Numbered from the stretch's first letter, positions 1 to 8,665 are shown. The stretch: DNA of 36,375 nt from Candidatus Moduliflexus flocculans (GCA_000739515.1 DF820456.1:383112-419486), one strand, 5' to 3'. Numbers and translations are program-made. The notes: generated from the sequence alone by a model not told the origin.

Positions 1-48
1 CCCCGATTCCCAAGAGTTTCATAAGTATTTCTCCCAAATCCCTAAGAT

Positions 49-81
49 AGACCTCACAGGTTTTTAAAACCTGTGAGGTCT
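49..81. repeat. Palindromic hairpin, AGACCTCACAGG family
   Basis: A perfect 16-bp inverted repeat with a single central base lies just downstream of the zinc alcohol dehydrogenase stop codon. The arms start AGACCTCACAGG. Sister copies lie at 28500-28532 and, shorter, at 33323-33345. It could act as a 3' mRNA barrier at the end of operon 1. No U-tract follows on the minus strand, so I do not call it an intrinsic terminator. Confidence 0.8.
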
Positions 82-98
82 GTCCTTATCTCAAATGC

Positions 99-1148
99 TT
101 ACGGAATCAGCACGACCCGCAGGGCTTCGCCGCTTTGCATCAATTCGAAGGATTGCAGAATGCCATCCAGCGGCAGGCGATGCGTGGCGATCTGCGCCGC
201 CGGAATTTCGTTATTCGCGATTAACGCCACCGCTTTTTCAACCTGTTTCGGCGTCGAATCGCTGGTGCCGACGACGCGCAATTCGCCGTAGTGAATTTTG
301 CGGCTGTCTATTGACAACATGTTTTTTCCGACTGGCAGCGACGCAAACAGGCAGACCGTGCCGCGTTTTCTGACCATGCTCAACGCCTGTTCCTGCGGCG
401 GTGCTGCCGGAGCGGCGACAATCGCGACATCTGCGCCAACGCCGCCGGTTTCGGCCAACACGATCTGCGTTAAATCTTCTTTGGATGGATTGACAAGGCG
501 ATCAAACCCAAATGCTTCCGCCTGTTTCAGACGCGCCTCGTTGACTTCCGCGAGAATGACTTTGGAAGCGCCCATGCCGCGCGCGACGCAGGCGTTCAGA
601 ATCCCCATCGGCCCCGCGCCGACGACAACAACAGTCGCGCCGGGCTGAAGCTGGCAATTCTCCATCGCGTTCACCGTGCAACTGACCGGCTCGGCTAACG
701 CGGCATGTTCGGCCTTGACCTGCGCCGGCACTTTGATCACATGGCCGTGTTGCAGCGCGCGCGCCGGAATAGTCACATATTCAGCCATGCCGCCAGGATA
801 GCTGAAGCCCATCGGCGCGACATCCGCGCAGAGATTCGGCCAGCCTTGCTTGCAATAATAGCACTTTCCGCATGAGACGGAGGTTGCCATGACGATGCGC
901 TCGCCGATCGTAAATCCCTTGACCTGCGCTCCGACAGTTTCCACGATTCCGGTGAATTCGTGTCCGCTCGCCAATGGCGCTTTGATGCGCGGATTGCCGA
1001 CTAAATAGGATTTCAGGTCAGTCCCGCAAACGGCGCAGGCGTCCACTTTCACGCGAATTTCATCCGCGCCGCACGCCGGAATCGGCACCATTTCCACGCG
1101 CATATCCTTCGGCGCGTAATAGACGACAGCTTTCATTGTATCTGCCAT
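99..1148 (-). CDS. Zinc-dependent medium-chain alcohol/polyol dehydrogenase
   Basis: An MDR-family NAD(P)-dependent dehydrogenase of 349 residues, resembling sorbitol and threonine dehydrogenases; it probably oxidises a secondary alcohol of a polyol or sugar in the cytoplasm. The catalytic zinc site is visible as C41 and the H63-E64 pair. The structural zinc site is C93, C96, C99 and C107. A Rossmann motif reading GAGPMG follows in the second domain. I start at ATG 1148 because AAGGAG lies 10 nt upstream. The frame stays open to 1268, but the extra 40 residues are only the translation of the inverted repeat at 1170-1251. It is the last gene of operon 1, after the SDR. The exact substrate cannot be read from sequence. 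Confidence 0.88.
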   Translation of the reverse strand: MADTMKAVVYYAPKDMRVEMVPIPACGADEIRVKVDACAVCGTDLKSYLVGNPRIKAPLASGHEFTGIVETVGAQVKGFTIGERIVMATSVSCGKCYYCKQGWPNLCADVAPMGFSYPGGMAEYVTIPARALQHGHVIKVPAQVKAEHAALAEPVSCTVNAMENCQLQPGATVVVVGAGPMGILNACVARGMGASKVILAEVNEARLKQAEAFGFDRLVNPSKEDLTQIVLAETGGVGADVAIVAAPAAPPQEQALSMVRKRGTVCLFASLPVGKNMLSIDSRKIHYGELRVVGTSDSTPKQVEKAVALIANNEIPAAQIATHRLPLDGILQSFELMQSGEALRVVLIP

Positions 1149-1169
1149 GTTGTTCATACTCCTTTTAAG

Positions 1170-1251
1170 ACCCACCCCTACCCCTCCCAGGAGGGGAATT
1201 CTCCGGTCGGCATCGATATTTATTGCCCTCCTGGGAGGGGTAGGGGTGGGT
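1170..1251. repeat. 26-bp perfect inverted repeat between SDR and zinc ADH
   Basis: Two perfect 26-bp arms (1170-1195 and 1226-1251) flank a 30-nt spacer. The arms contain CCCCTCCCAGGAGGG, a core also found inside the MITE-like elements at 24537-24684 and 36254 onward. It lies inside the operon 1 transcript and would form a very stable hairpin. It creates a false in-frame N-terminal extension for the downstream dehydrogenase. Confidence 0.9.
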
Positions 1252-1267
1252 TTCACTTTCTTTCTCA

Positions 1268-2017
1268 CTACCGCGACAACATGCCGCCGGTCGCGTCGAA
1301 GGTCGAGCCGGTCAAGTATCCGGCGGGTTCAGAGACTAAAAACGTCGCGATTTTCGCGATTTCTTCCGGCTGCGCCACGCGCCCGATCATGATGCGGCTT
1401 TCGTAATATTCCTTCTTTTCCGCCAGCGCTTTCGCCGACATGCCGGTTTCCACCATGCCGAGGGCAATGGCGTTCACATTAATTCCTAATTTGCTCACCT
1501 CCCGCGCCAATGAAATCGTAAACGTCACCACGCCGGATTTACTGGCGGCGTAGTGCGCATGGCCGGTCGTTGAGCCGTTAAATGCGGCTTGAGACGTGAC
1601 ATTCAAAATTCGCGCTTTGCGCTTTGCGGCCAACGCTTTCTGCACAAGCGTCTGGCAGGTCAAAAAGACGGCGGTCAGATTGATATCCACCGTTTTATGC
1701 CATTCTGCCAGCGGAATATCAGCCACGAGATTCGTCGGCCACAGCCCGGCGTTATTAATCAGAATATCCACCTGCCCGAATTCCTTTTCCGCGGCATTCA
1801 CTAAATTGATACAGTCTTCAGGCTTGCTTAAATCGGTCTGAATGAACATCGCTTTGACGCCGAATCGCTCGCATTCCTTCAGCACGTCGGGCGCGGGGCA
1901 AATATCGCCGATAGCGACATTCGCGCCCTCCTGACTCAACGCGAGCGCAATCGCCCTTCCAACGCCTGCGGACCCGCCTGTGACAATCGCGTTTTTTCCT
2001 TTTAATCCTAATTCCAT
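1268..2017 (-). CDS. SDR-family NAD(P)-dependent oxidoreductase (operon 1)
   Basis: A classical short-chain dehydrogenase of 249 residues, cytoplasmic, probably interconverting a sugar or polyol with its keto form. The cofactor motif TGGSAGVG is at residues 13-20 and NNAG at about 88-91. The catalytic triad is S142, Y156 and K160 (YAASK). The start at 2017 has GGAG 8 nt upstream. It resembles the other two SDRs of the window in the stretch before the catalytic tyrosine, so the three look like paralogues, one per operon. It lies between the FGGY kinase and the zinc dehydrogenase. The substrate is unknown. Confidence 0.9.
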   Translation of the reverse strand: MELGLKGKNAIVTGGSAGVGRAIALALSQEGANVAIGDICPAPDVLKECERFGVKAMFIQTDLSKPEDCINLVNAAEKEFGQVDILINNAGLWPTNLVADIPLAEWHKTVDINLTAVFLTCQTLVQKALAAKRKARILNVTSQAAFNGSTTGHAHYAASKSGVVTFTISLAREVSKLGINVNAIALGMVETGMSAKALAEKKEYYESRIMIGRVAQPEEIAKIATFLVSEPAGYLTGSTFDATGGMLSR

Positions 2018-2039
2018 GATAATTTCTCCATTATCTGCT

Positions 2040-2067
2040 GTAGGTCGAAACTTCAGTTTCGACCTAC
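2040..2067. repeat. Hairpin, GTAGGTCGAAACT family
   Basis: Two 13-bp perfect arms (2040-2052 and 2055-2067) are separated by two bases. Related hairpins lie at 4994-5042, 24911-24942 and 29433-29460, always between genes. Here it separates the FGGY kinase stop from the SDR start within operon 1. Confidence 0.8.
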
Positions 2068-2079
2068 ATGAAACGCTTT

Positions 2080-3543
2080 TTATAATTGTTCGAGTAATTC
2101 TACAAATCGTTCGTATTTTCGTTGATAGGCGTTTGCGTGTTCCGGGTTCGGCTCATACACGGCGCGAGTTCGCACCATTTCCTTGACCGCTTGCGCGATA
2201 GTCGAAAAAATGCCTGCGCCGACGCCCGCCATGATGCAATCGCCTAAGGCTCCGGTCTGGTCGGATTCCGGCACGGTGACGCGCATCTGCGTAATGTCTG
2301 CAAACATCTGACACCAGCGCTGATTCTGGCTCGCGCCGCCGGTAAAAATCAGCGTGCTGCCCGGCGCAATCCCTTCGCTCAACAGATTGCGAATATGGTA
2401 ATAATGCGCGAACCCGATTCCTTCCGCAATTGCCCACAGCATCTCCTCGCGGCCATGATAATTCCGCAGCCCCGCAAACATCGCGCCTGGCGCGTCATTC
2501 CGCAAGCCGCTGTACACAAGCGGGAGGAAAATCAGGTCAACATCTTCCGGCGCGTAACGCGCGATAATTCGCTCAAATTCGTCATACCCGCAGCTTTGGC
2601 ATAACACGCGCTGCATGAACCATTCAAGGTTCGAGGCTGATGTGGCGCTGGAATCCACATACGCATAAAAATCGCTGTCGGCATAGACCGTGCATTGCCG
2701 AATTTTGCGCGGCGTCAACGCCTGCTGTCCGATGGCGATGTTGATGTTCCAGGTGCCGGCAATCGCGCAAAACTGCCCCGGTTGCATCAGACCTGCGCCA
2801 AGCGAGTTCGCGGCAACATCGAACATCCCGGCGACCACCGGAATGCCGGAAATCAGGCCGGTCTGCTCTGCCGCGCTCTGCGTCACTTTGCCGCTGACGC
2901 CGTGACTATCCAGCACGGGCGGAAGGCTGCCGTACATCTCAGGAATGCCGAGCAAATCGAAAATCTCCTGATCATACGCTTTGGTCAGGTTATTCATCAC
3001 GCCTGCCGCGCTGCTGTCGGTATAATCTGCCGAAAGGTTGCCAGTCAGACAGAATTGCAGCCAATCTTTGCATAACAGCACGACTTTCACCTGGCGATAC
3101 CGTTCGGGTTGATGAATTTTCATCCAGCGCAGCAACATGCCGGGCTGCGCGTCCCAGACTCCCTGCAAGGTTAATTTTTGCAAGACAGCTTTCGCCTCTG
3201 CCGGGAAGTCGCTCACCATTTCTAACGCCCGGTGATCCATCGAAGTGATGCCATTGCCGAGAGGCTGCCCGTTTCCATCCAACACGTGCGCCCCGTTGCC
3301 GTAGCCGCTGACGCCGATGGCGGCAATTTCGGCTGGCGCGATGCCGGTTGCGGCGATGACCTGCCGGATTACGGCGCAGCAGGTCTCCCATTGCTCCCGT
3401 AAATCTATTTCCGACCAGCCTGCGCGGGCGCTCAGGAGTCTGGTCGTCAGGCTGGCGACGCCCGCTTGTGCTCCGCGCAGATCGTATAATACCGCTTTCG
3501 TCGTCGTTAAGCCATTATCAATGCCAAGCAGATACGTTTTCAT
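2080..3543 (-). CDS. FGGY-family carbohydrate kinase, L-xylulose-kinase-like (operon 1)
   Basis: An ATP-dependent sugar kinase of 487 residues. The N-terminal FGGY domain opens with LLGIDNG at residues 5-11. The probable catalytic base is D242 in GMFDVAAN, where xylulokinases usually have GAGD. The C-terminal ATPase fold contains FTGGASQNQRW. In my recollection of family sequences it resembles E. coli LyxK (L-xylulose kinase) more than XylB, and is a close relative of the kinase at 24966-26468. I chose ATG 3543 (MKTYLLG). An in-frame ATG at 3555 directly abuts a MITE-like element, and neither start has a good ribosome-binding site. It is the fifth gene of operon 1. Substrate inferred only as a ketose or polyol. 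Confidence 0.87.
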   Translation of the reverse strand: MKTYLLGIDNGLTTTKAVLYDLRGAQAGVASLTTRLLSARAGWSEIDLREQWETCCAVIRQVIAATGIAPAEIAAIGVSGYGNGAHVLDGNGQPLGNGITSMDHRALEMVSDFPAEAKAVLQKLTLQGVWDAQPGMLLRWMKIHQPERYRQVKVVLLCKDWLQFCLTGNLSADYTDSSAAGVMNNLTKAYDQEIFDLLGIPEMYGSLPPVLDSHGVSGKVTQSAAEQTGLISGIPVVAGMFDVAANSLGAGLMQPGQFCAIAGTWNINIAIGQQALTPRKIRQCTVYADSDFYAYVDSSATSASNLEWFMQRVLCQSCGYDEFERIIARYAPEDVDLIFLPLVYSGLRNDAPGAMFAGLRNYHGREEMLWAIAEGIGFAHYYHIRNLLSEGIAPGSTLIFTGGASQNQRWCQMFADITQMRVTVPESDQTGALGDCIMAGVGAGIFSTIAQAVKEMVRTRAVYEPNPEHANAYQRKYERFVELLEQL

Positions 3544-3555
3544 GCGTGTTACCAT

Positions 3556-3798
3556 CTGATGTTACGCAGCAGATTCGATGCCAATGACCGCGAATTCCGC
3601 TCCTGGGAGGGCTGTTACGTTCTCGCCGCGCCAACGGCGCGAATCATATTAGTCCAGGGCGCAGCCCTGGGAAAAAGGGCATTTAGACGGACACGCTCTG
3701 AAAGAGCGCCTCATGAAACGCCCCTTCAGGGCGGACAAACAGAACTTCATAGTCCAGCCTCCCAGGAGAGAAATGGTCGGCGATGCTGCGTAAATCAG
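3556..3798. mobile_element. MITE-like element copy 1, between kinase and iron ADH
   Basis: A 243-bp non-coding insert with terminal inverted repeats. The left end 3556-3570 reads CTGATGTTACGCAGC; the right end 3785-3798 is its reverse complement with one base missing. Inside are the CTCCCAGGAG-type core and several short palindromes (CAGGGC-CAGCCCTG type, CGCTCTGAAAGAGCG, CGCCCCTTCAGGGCG). It encodes no transposase, so it would need one in trans. The right terminus overlaps the iron ADH stop codon, and the left terminus ends at the kinase start region. A 148-bp relative is at 24537-24684 and another runs off the window at 36375. Confidence 0.7.
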
Positions 3799-4959
3799 TT
3801 ACCACGATTTCTTTAAAATGTCTAAAATATCCTGTTTCGTCGCTTTGCGCGGGTCAAGGTCAACTGCGCCCGCCATATATCGCAGCGTACCGTCGGCAAT
3901 CGCCTCGAAATCGGATTCTTTCACGCCTTGCTGACGCAGCGGTTTATACAGCCCGACATCTTTAATCAGCCGCTCGACCTCTTTCACGCTTTCTTCCGGC
4001 TGCCAATCGCTGCGTTCGGGGAGTTCGCCGCGCAGCAACAGCCCGATTTTTTTATATTTTTCCGGCAGCGCGTTCATGCTGAACCGCATTGTCTGCGGCG
4101 TCATGGCGGCCAACGATTCGCCGTGCGTGGTTTCGCAGACGCCGCCCACCGAATGCGCCATCGCGTGGCATAACGTAATCACCGCGACTGCAATCGAGAA
4201 TCCGGCGAGCGTATCGGCGTAGGCTAAAGCATTCCGGGCTTCGATGTCTTTGCCATCGGCGACGGCCTTGCGGAGATATTTCCCAACCAGCCAGATCGCC
4301 TGTTCGCAAAACATATCGGTCATCGGCGTGGATTGATTGCTGGTATAGGCTTCGATGCAATGCGCTAAGACATCATACCCGGTCGAAGCTGTAATCATCG
4401 GCGGCACGGAGAGCATCAATTCCGGGTCAACAATCGCGACTTTCGCATAGGTGCTGTCGTTCCCCATGCCTGGTTTTTCTTTGGTGTCTGGATTCGTGAT
4501 CACCGAATACGGCGTAACGTGGCTGCCAGTGCCGGAAGTCGTCGAGATAGCGATAATCGGTTTTGTGTTATTGCCCATCGGTTTTTCGCCGATCCAGCAG
4601 GGCCAGATCGGTTCGTTATTCCCCACGCCGTAGGCCATCGCTTTCGCCGCGTCAATCGCGCTGCCGCCGCCTAAACCTATAAACACGTCACAGCCGGTTT
4701 TTTTCGCAAACGCCACGCCGTTTTCGACTTGCGTGGACAATGGATTCGGATTGACATCCGGGAAATATTCCGATTCCACGCCGCTTTCTTTCAGGATGTT
4801 TTGCAGGCGGCCTACCAGTCCATTGGTTTGAAAGAACGTGCCTGTCGTGACGATCAACGCCTTCTTGCCGTATTGTTTTGCATAATTGCCCGTTTCATTC
4901 AACTTTCCCTGCCCAAAGACCACTTTGACCGGAACAAAATAGAAGAAATCTTTAAACAT
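3799..4959 (-). CDS. Iron-containing alcohol dehydrogenase (operon 1)
   Basis: A group III metal-dependent alcohol dehydrogenase of 386 residues with a dinucleotide-binding N-terminal domain (GGGS at 97-100) and a helical metal-binding C-terminal domain. Metal ligands expected in the family are present as D196, H200, H265 and H279. It probably reduces or oxidises a polyol or aldehyde intermediate, for example an aldehyde released by sugar cleavage. The start at 4959 has AAGGAG 7 nt upstream; the frame is open to 5040 only because it reads through the hairpin repeat at 4994-5042. The stop codon coincides with the terminus of a MITE-like element. It is fourth in operon 1, after the permease. 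Confidence 0.88.
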   Translation of the reverse strand: MFKDFFYFVPVKVVFGQGKLNETGNYAKQYGKKALIVTTGTFFQTNGLVGRLQNILKESGVESEYFPDVNPNPLSTQVENGVAFAKKTGCDVFIGLGGGSAIDAAKAMAYGVGNNEPIWPCWIGEKPMGNNTKPIIAISTTSGTGSHVTPYSVITNPDTKEKPGMGNDSTYAKVAIVDPELMLSVPPMITASTGYDVLAHCIEAYTSNQSTPMTDMFCEQAIWLVGKYLRKAVADGKDIEARNALAYADTLAGFSIAVAVITLCHAMAHSVGGVCETTHGESLAAMTPQTMRFSMNALPEKYKKIGLLLRGELPERSDWQPEESVKEVERLIKDVGLYKPLRQQGVKESDFEAIADGTLRYMAGAVDLDPRKATKQDILDILKKSW

Positions 4960-4993
4960 TGTGTCGCTCCTTTTTGATATAGATTGGGGGATT

Positions 4994-5042
4994 GTATGTC
5001 GAAACTGCGTTTCGACATAGGCGAAACACAGTTTCGACATAC
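4994..5042. repeat. Hairpin, TCGAAACT family, between permease and iron ADH
   Basis: Perfect 14-bp arms at 4994-5007 and 5029-5042 enclose a further, partly complementary copy of the same motif, giving a nested or alternative hairpin. It belongs to the same family as 2040-2067 and fills the gap between the permease stop and the iron ADH ribosome-binding site. Confidence 0.75.
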
Positions 5043-5050
5043 GATAGATG

Positions 5051-6061
5051 TTATTTCTTTCTGGACTGGCGGCGCAGATGATCGAGGGAAACTGCCGCTA
5101 ACAGGATGCAGCCTCGAATCAACTCTTGCCAGTACACCGAGACATCTAACAGAATCATCGAGCCGGTAATCATCGAAACTAAGCCGATGCCGAGGATCGC
5201 GCCCAACACTGTGCCTTCGCCGCCGGTCAAGCTTGCGCCGCCGATGACCGCCGCCGAAATCGCCGTCATTTCAAGATTGACGCCGAGCGTCGGAGTCGCC
5301 GCGCCAAATTTCGACATAAAGATAATCCCCGAAAGCGCTGCCGTTGAGGAACAGAGCATCGTGACGCCGATTTTGACTTTCTTGACGTTGATCCCGGAAT
5401 AAATCGCGGCTTTTTCGCTGCTGCCGGTATAAAACACCTTGCGCAGCATCGTCGAATTTCTGAGGAAATAATCGCTCACCACGACGATGACGAAGAAGAT
5501 GACAATCACGAACGGGAGGCGGCCTCCGAAAATATTTCCCTGCCCGATAAATTTAAAACTGGGCGGCAGCGTGTATAACGAGAGCGGCGTTCCCTGCGTA
5601 ATCACGAGGCACGCGCCTCTGGCGATGACGGCAAAGGCTAATGTGGTGATAAAGTGCGTCAAGCCGAGGCGCGTGACGAACAGCCCCATCACCGCTCCAA
5701 TCAGCGCGCACAACGCGACGGCTGCCAGCCCGGCAATCCAGGGATTGACGCCCAACAGGAACAGTTTGCCCGCGATAACCGCCGCTAAACACATCACCGA
5801 TCCGACCGACAAATCAATCCCGCCGGACACCAGCATGATCGTCATGCCGACCGCGACAATTCCTTCGGTAGAGAAAGAAAGCAAGGTCGCCCTGATATTC
5901 GGCCAGGTGAGGAAATATGGCGACGCGAAGCTCATGATAACCCCGATGACGAGGATCACTAACACCAGCGTCCCTTCTCTGAATCCTTGCAGTTTCTTGA
6001 TCAAACCGCTTACATTGCCTTCAATTGGTTGTTTTTGTTGTTCCACGATAAGCTCCTCCAT
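5051..6061 (-). CDS. Sugar ABC transporter permease, RbsC family (operon 1)
   Basis: An integral inner-membrane protein of 336 residues with a hydrophilic N-terminus of about 30 residues followed by 8-10 hydrophobic segments. It carries the hallmarks of the ribose/xylose permease family: VSGGIDLSVGS in the first third and the loop VIGGASLTGGEGTVLG, which contacts the ATPase, near the C-terminus. GGAGG lies 6 nt before ATG 6061. As the only permease in operon 1 it probably homodimerises, unlike the permease pairs in operons 2 and 3. It sits between the ATPase and the iron ADH. Confidence 0.9.
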   Translation of the reverse strand: MEELIVEQQKQPIEGNVSGLIKKLQGFREGTLVLVILVIGVIMSFASPYFLTWPNIRATLLSFSTEGIVAVGMTIMLVSGGIDLSVGSVMCLAAVIAGKLFLLGVNPWIAGLAAVALCALIGAVMGLFVTRLGLTHFITTLAFAVIARGACLVITQGTPLSLYTLPPSFKFIGQGNIFGGRLPFVIVIFFVIVVVSDYFLRNSTMLRKVFYTGSSEKAAIYSGINVKKVKIGVTMLCSSTAALSGIIFMSKFGAATPTLGVNLEMTAISAAVIGGASLTGGEGTVLGAILGIGLVSMITGSMILLDVSVYWQELIRGCILLAAVSLDHLRRQSRKK

Positions 6062-6073
6062 AACAGGCCTCCA

Positions 6074-7570
6074 TTACAGTCCGGACGCTAACCGGATAAT
6101 GTTTTGTTCGGTAATATCTTCTCCGGTCAGGATTCCGCTTTGGCGTCCTTCATGCATTACTAACACACGGTCGCACATGCCGATGACTTCGGGCAGTTCC
6201 GACGAAATCATGATGACGCCGATCCCCTGATTCGCCAACTCGCGAATCAATTTATGAATCTCTGATTTTGCGCCCACGTCAATGCCGCGCGTCGGCTCAT
6301 CAATCAGGATGACCGCCGGTTTTACAGAGAGAAGCTTTGCAATCAGAATTTTCTGCTGATTCCCGCCGCTGAGGGAAGCGGCTTTTTGCGCAAGCGAACT
6401 GCATTTTACCTGTAATTGCTTTGAGAAATACTGCGCCTGGCTTTCCTCTTTGGTTTTGTCCATAAATCCATTCGATGAAACCTGCTTGACGTTCATTGCC
6501 GAAATGTTCTGCTTGATGGACAAATCGAGGAATACCCCTTCCACCTTTCGATCTTCGGTTAGATACACCAGCCCCTGCGCGATGGCGTCTTCGTAATGCT
6601 TGATATTCGTTATCTGTCCCTGAAAGATGACTTCGCCATGCTGTCTGGGATGCAGGCCGCAGATCGCTTTGGCGACTTCGCTTCTGCCCGCGCCGACTAA
6701 CCCGGCTAACCCAAGAATTTCGCCCCGATAGAGCTTAAAATTGATGTCCTTGAACCGTTTGCCGTTGGAGAGATGGCACACTTCCAACAACACATCGTGT
6801 TCTTCGGTTCGCCCGGCCATTTTTTTCGGATACAGATCGCTGAGTTCCCGCCCGACCATCTTGTTGACAATCGTGTGCGAGTCTGTTTCAGACACGTCAT
6901 ACGTGCCGATATAATGTCCGTCCCTGAGAATGGAGACCCGGTCGCACTGCGTAAACACTTCAGCCATGCGGTGGCTGATGTAGATGATGCTGATCCCCTG
7001 ATTTTTCAGGGATTGCATGATGGCGAACAGCGCGTCGGTTTCGCTTTCGGTTAAGGCGGCGGTCGGTTCGTCCAAAATCAAAATTTTGCAATCTAAGGTC
7101 AGCGCTTTGGCGATTTCGACGACCTGCTGGCTGGAAATGCTCAGATCGCGCACCATCGCGTCCGGCTTAATCGGGCTTAATCGTTTCAGCACGTTCGCCG
7201 TTTTTTGATAGAATTGCTTATAATTCATGAACAGGGCGTGGCTGGCGTTAATTGTGGACATGTACACGTTTTCGGCCACTGTGACGTGAGGGCAGAGCGC
7301 AATTTCCTGATGAACGAACCCGATGCCGCAGCGCTGGGCGTCATACGGATTTTTCATCTGGACTTTTTTGCCCTGCACGAAAATCTCGCCGGCATCCGGC
7401 TGATAAATTCCGTCAATGATATTCATCAACGTGGATTTCCCCGCGCCATTTTCCCCAACCAACGCGTGAATTTCGCCCTGGCGGAGTTGAAAGTTTACTC
7501 CAGAGAGCGCTTTCGTGCCTGGAAACGATTTTTCGATGCCTTTGACTTCTAACGCGATTTCTGCGGTCAT
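6074..7570 (-). CDS. Sugar ABC transporter ATP-binding protein, duplicated domains (operon 1)
   Basis: An RbsA/XylG/MglA-type ATPase of 498 residues with two fused nucleotide-binding domains. Domain 1 has Walker A GENGAGKS and Walker B ILILDEPTAAL; its signature is degenerate (SISSQQ). Domain 2 has the degenerate Walker A GLVGAGRSE usual in this family, signature LSGGNQQK and Walker B VILIDEPTRGIDVG. It powers uptake by the adjacent permease. The start at 7570 has GGGAGG 8 nt upstream; the longer open frame to 7636 is the translated hairpin repeat at 7593-7621. It is less similar to the operon 2 and 3 ATPases than those are to each other. Confidence 0.92.
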   Translation of the reverse strand: MTAEIALEVKGIEKSFPGTKALSGVNFQLRQGEIHALVGENGAGKSTLMNIIDGIYQPDAGEIFVQGKKVQMKNPYDAQRCGIGFVHQEIALCPHVTVAENVYMSTINASHALFMNYKQFYQKTANVLKRLSPIKPDAMVRDLSISSQQVVEIAKALTLDCKILILDEPTAALTESETDALFAIMQSLKNQGISIIYISHRMAEVFTQCDRVSILRDGHYIGTYDVSETDSHTIVNKMVGRELSDLYPKKMAGRTEEHDVLLEVCHLSNGKRFKDINFKLYRGEILGLAGLVGAGRSEVAKAICGLHPRQHGEVIFQGQITNIKHYEDAIAQGLVYLTEDRKVEGVFLDLSIKQNISAMNVKQVSSNGFMDKTKEESQAQYFSKQLQVKCSSLAQKAASLSGGNQQKILIAKLLSVKPAVILIDEPTRGIDVGAKSEIHKLIRELANQGIGVIMISSELPEVIGMCDRVLVMHEGRQSGILTGEDITEQNIIRLASGL

Positions 7571-7592
7571 GGGAACAGCCTCCCGTCGTTTG

Positions 7593-7621
7593 GTAGAGAC
7601 GCCCCGGCGGGGCGTCTCTAC
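7593..7621. repeat. 13-bp stem-loop directly after the binding-protein gene (operon 1)
   Basis: Arms 7593-7605 (GTAGAGACGCCCC) and 7609-7621 form a perfect 13-bp stem with a GGC loop, 16 nt downstream of the binding-protein stop. The position is typical of stem-loops that protect the upstream binding-protein message or reduce read-through. No U-tract follows, so transcription can continue into the ATPase. Confidence 0.85.
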
Positions 7622-7636
7622 GCGGAACATCTGCAA

Positions 7637-8665
7637 TTATTCGTCAATCCCTTTGGTACCGCGTCTTTTGAGGTATTTTTCCCAGTAGAAGTCGTCGGCG
7701 TTGTCTTTAGTCACGACGTGCATCCCGTTATCGAGATACGGCACGGACATCGGGTTGTAACCGGCGCGTTTCCAATCATTCATCGGGTCAATCATATCGG
7801 AGTGTTTGGCTAAGTAGAGCAGCATCATGCCCATGAAGCCTTGCACGCCTTGATCCGGGCAAATCGCCCCAAACACCTCGCCAGCTTTAATCATATCGAG
7901 GATTTTCACGCTCACGTCGCAGCAGATGATTCTGATTTTGCCGCCCAATTCCTTTGCAGCCTGCGCTGCGCCGATGGCGGTTGCCGCTTCCGGCATGAAA
8001 ACTGCGCCCAAATTCGGATGAGCTTGCGCAAGCGTCAAAACGGCCTGATACCCTTTATTCGGATCCTGGTTGCAGGCAACACGGCCAACTACTTTCATCT
8101 TCGGATATTTGCTTTCGATGCGTTGAATAAACCCATTCGTTCGGCGATCATGGTTATCCTGTCCCGGATTTTCCAGCACGGCGACTTCGCCGACTTCGCC
8201 CATGTCTTTGGCGATGAAATCGGCGGCAAGGTTGGCTTCTTTGTAGTTATCGGACGTGACATAGGAGACGCGTTTGCTATTTGGAGAATCTGCGGCAAAG
8301 GTAACGACCGGAATGCCCATTTCAATAGCACGATTGATCGGTTCGATAAACGGATCCGAATTCATCGGATGGAGGAAAATCCCCGCCGGTTTCTTTGCTA
8401 AAATCTGCTCGAACACGGCCAATTGCTTATTGACATCGTATTCCGGCGTGCCGGTATAGACCGTCTTTACGCCCAGCAGTTGCCCGGCTTGCTTAAACAT
8501 TTCATAGACCGGAAACCAATATTCCACGCCAGAGACCATCACGCACATATAATAGGTTTCACCTGGGTCACCGACAAATGATGATTTTTTTTCCTGCGCG
8601 ATTGCGGAAAACGCGAACGTCACAACGAGTAATGCCACCAAAAGACCTGCCATAAAACGTTTCAT
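7637..8665 (-). CDS. Sugar ABC transporter periplasmic substrate-binding protein (operon 1)
   Basis: A ribose-binding-type periplasmic protein (Peripla_BP_4 fold) of 342 residues. The N-terminus is a type I signal peptide (MKRF, hydrophobic core, AIA-Q) probably cut after residue 23; no lipobox cysteine is present. The mature part has two alternating Rossmann-like lobes, with features such as PVVTFAADSP and GRVACNQDPNKGYQAV. AGGAGG lies 7 nt before ATG 8665. It is the first gene of operon 1, behind a leader of about 360 nt and a sigma70-like promoter. It is only distantly similar to the operon 2 and 3 binding proteins, so it probably recognises a different sugar or polyol. Confidence 0.92.
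   Translation of the reverse strand: MKRFMAGLLVALLVVTFAFSAIAQEKKSSFVGDPGETYYMCVMVSGVEYWFPVYEMFKQAGQLLGVKTVYTGTPEYDVNKQLAVFEQILAKKPAGIFLHPMNSDPFIEPINRAIEMGIPVVTFAADSPNSKRVSYVTSDNYKEANLAADFIAKDMGEVGEVAVLENPGQDNHDRRTNGFIQRIESKYPKMKVVGRVACNQDPNKGYQAVLTLAQAHPNLGAVFMPEAATAIGAAQAAKELGGKIRIICCDVSVKILDMIKAGEVFGAICPDQGVQGFMGMMLLYLAKHSDMIDPMNDWKRAGYNPMSVPYLDNGMHVVTKDNADDFYWEKYLKRRGTKGIDE

Noticed and set aside
49..81. Intrinsic terminator at the end of operon 1
   Set aside because: The hairpin is strong but no T-run follows on the minus strand; it is better described as a repeat.
5487..6230. A 247-codon plus-strand open frame opposite the permease and ATPase of operon 1
   Set aside because: Antisense to two well-supported transporter genes and without any recognisable domain.
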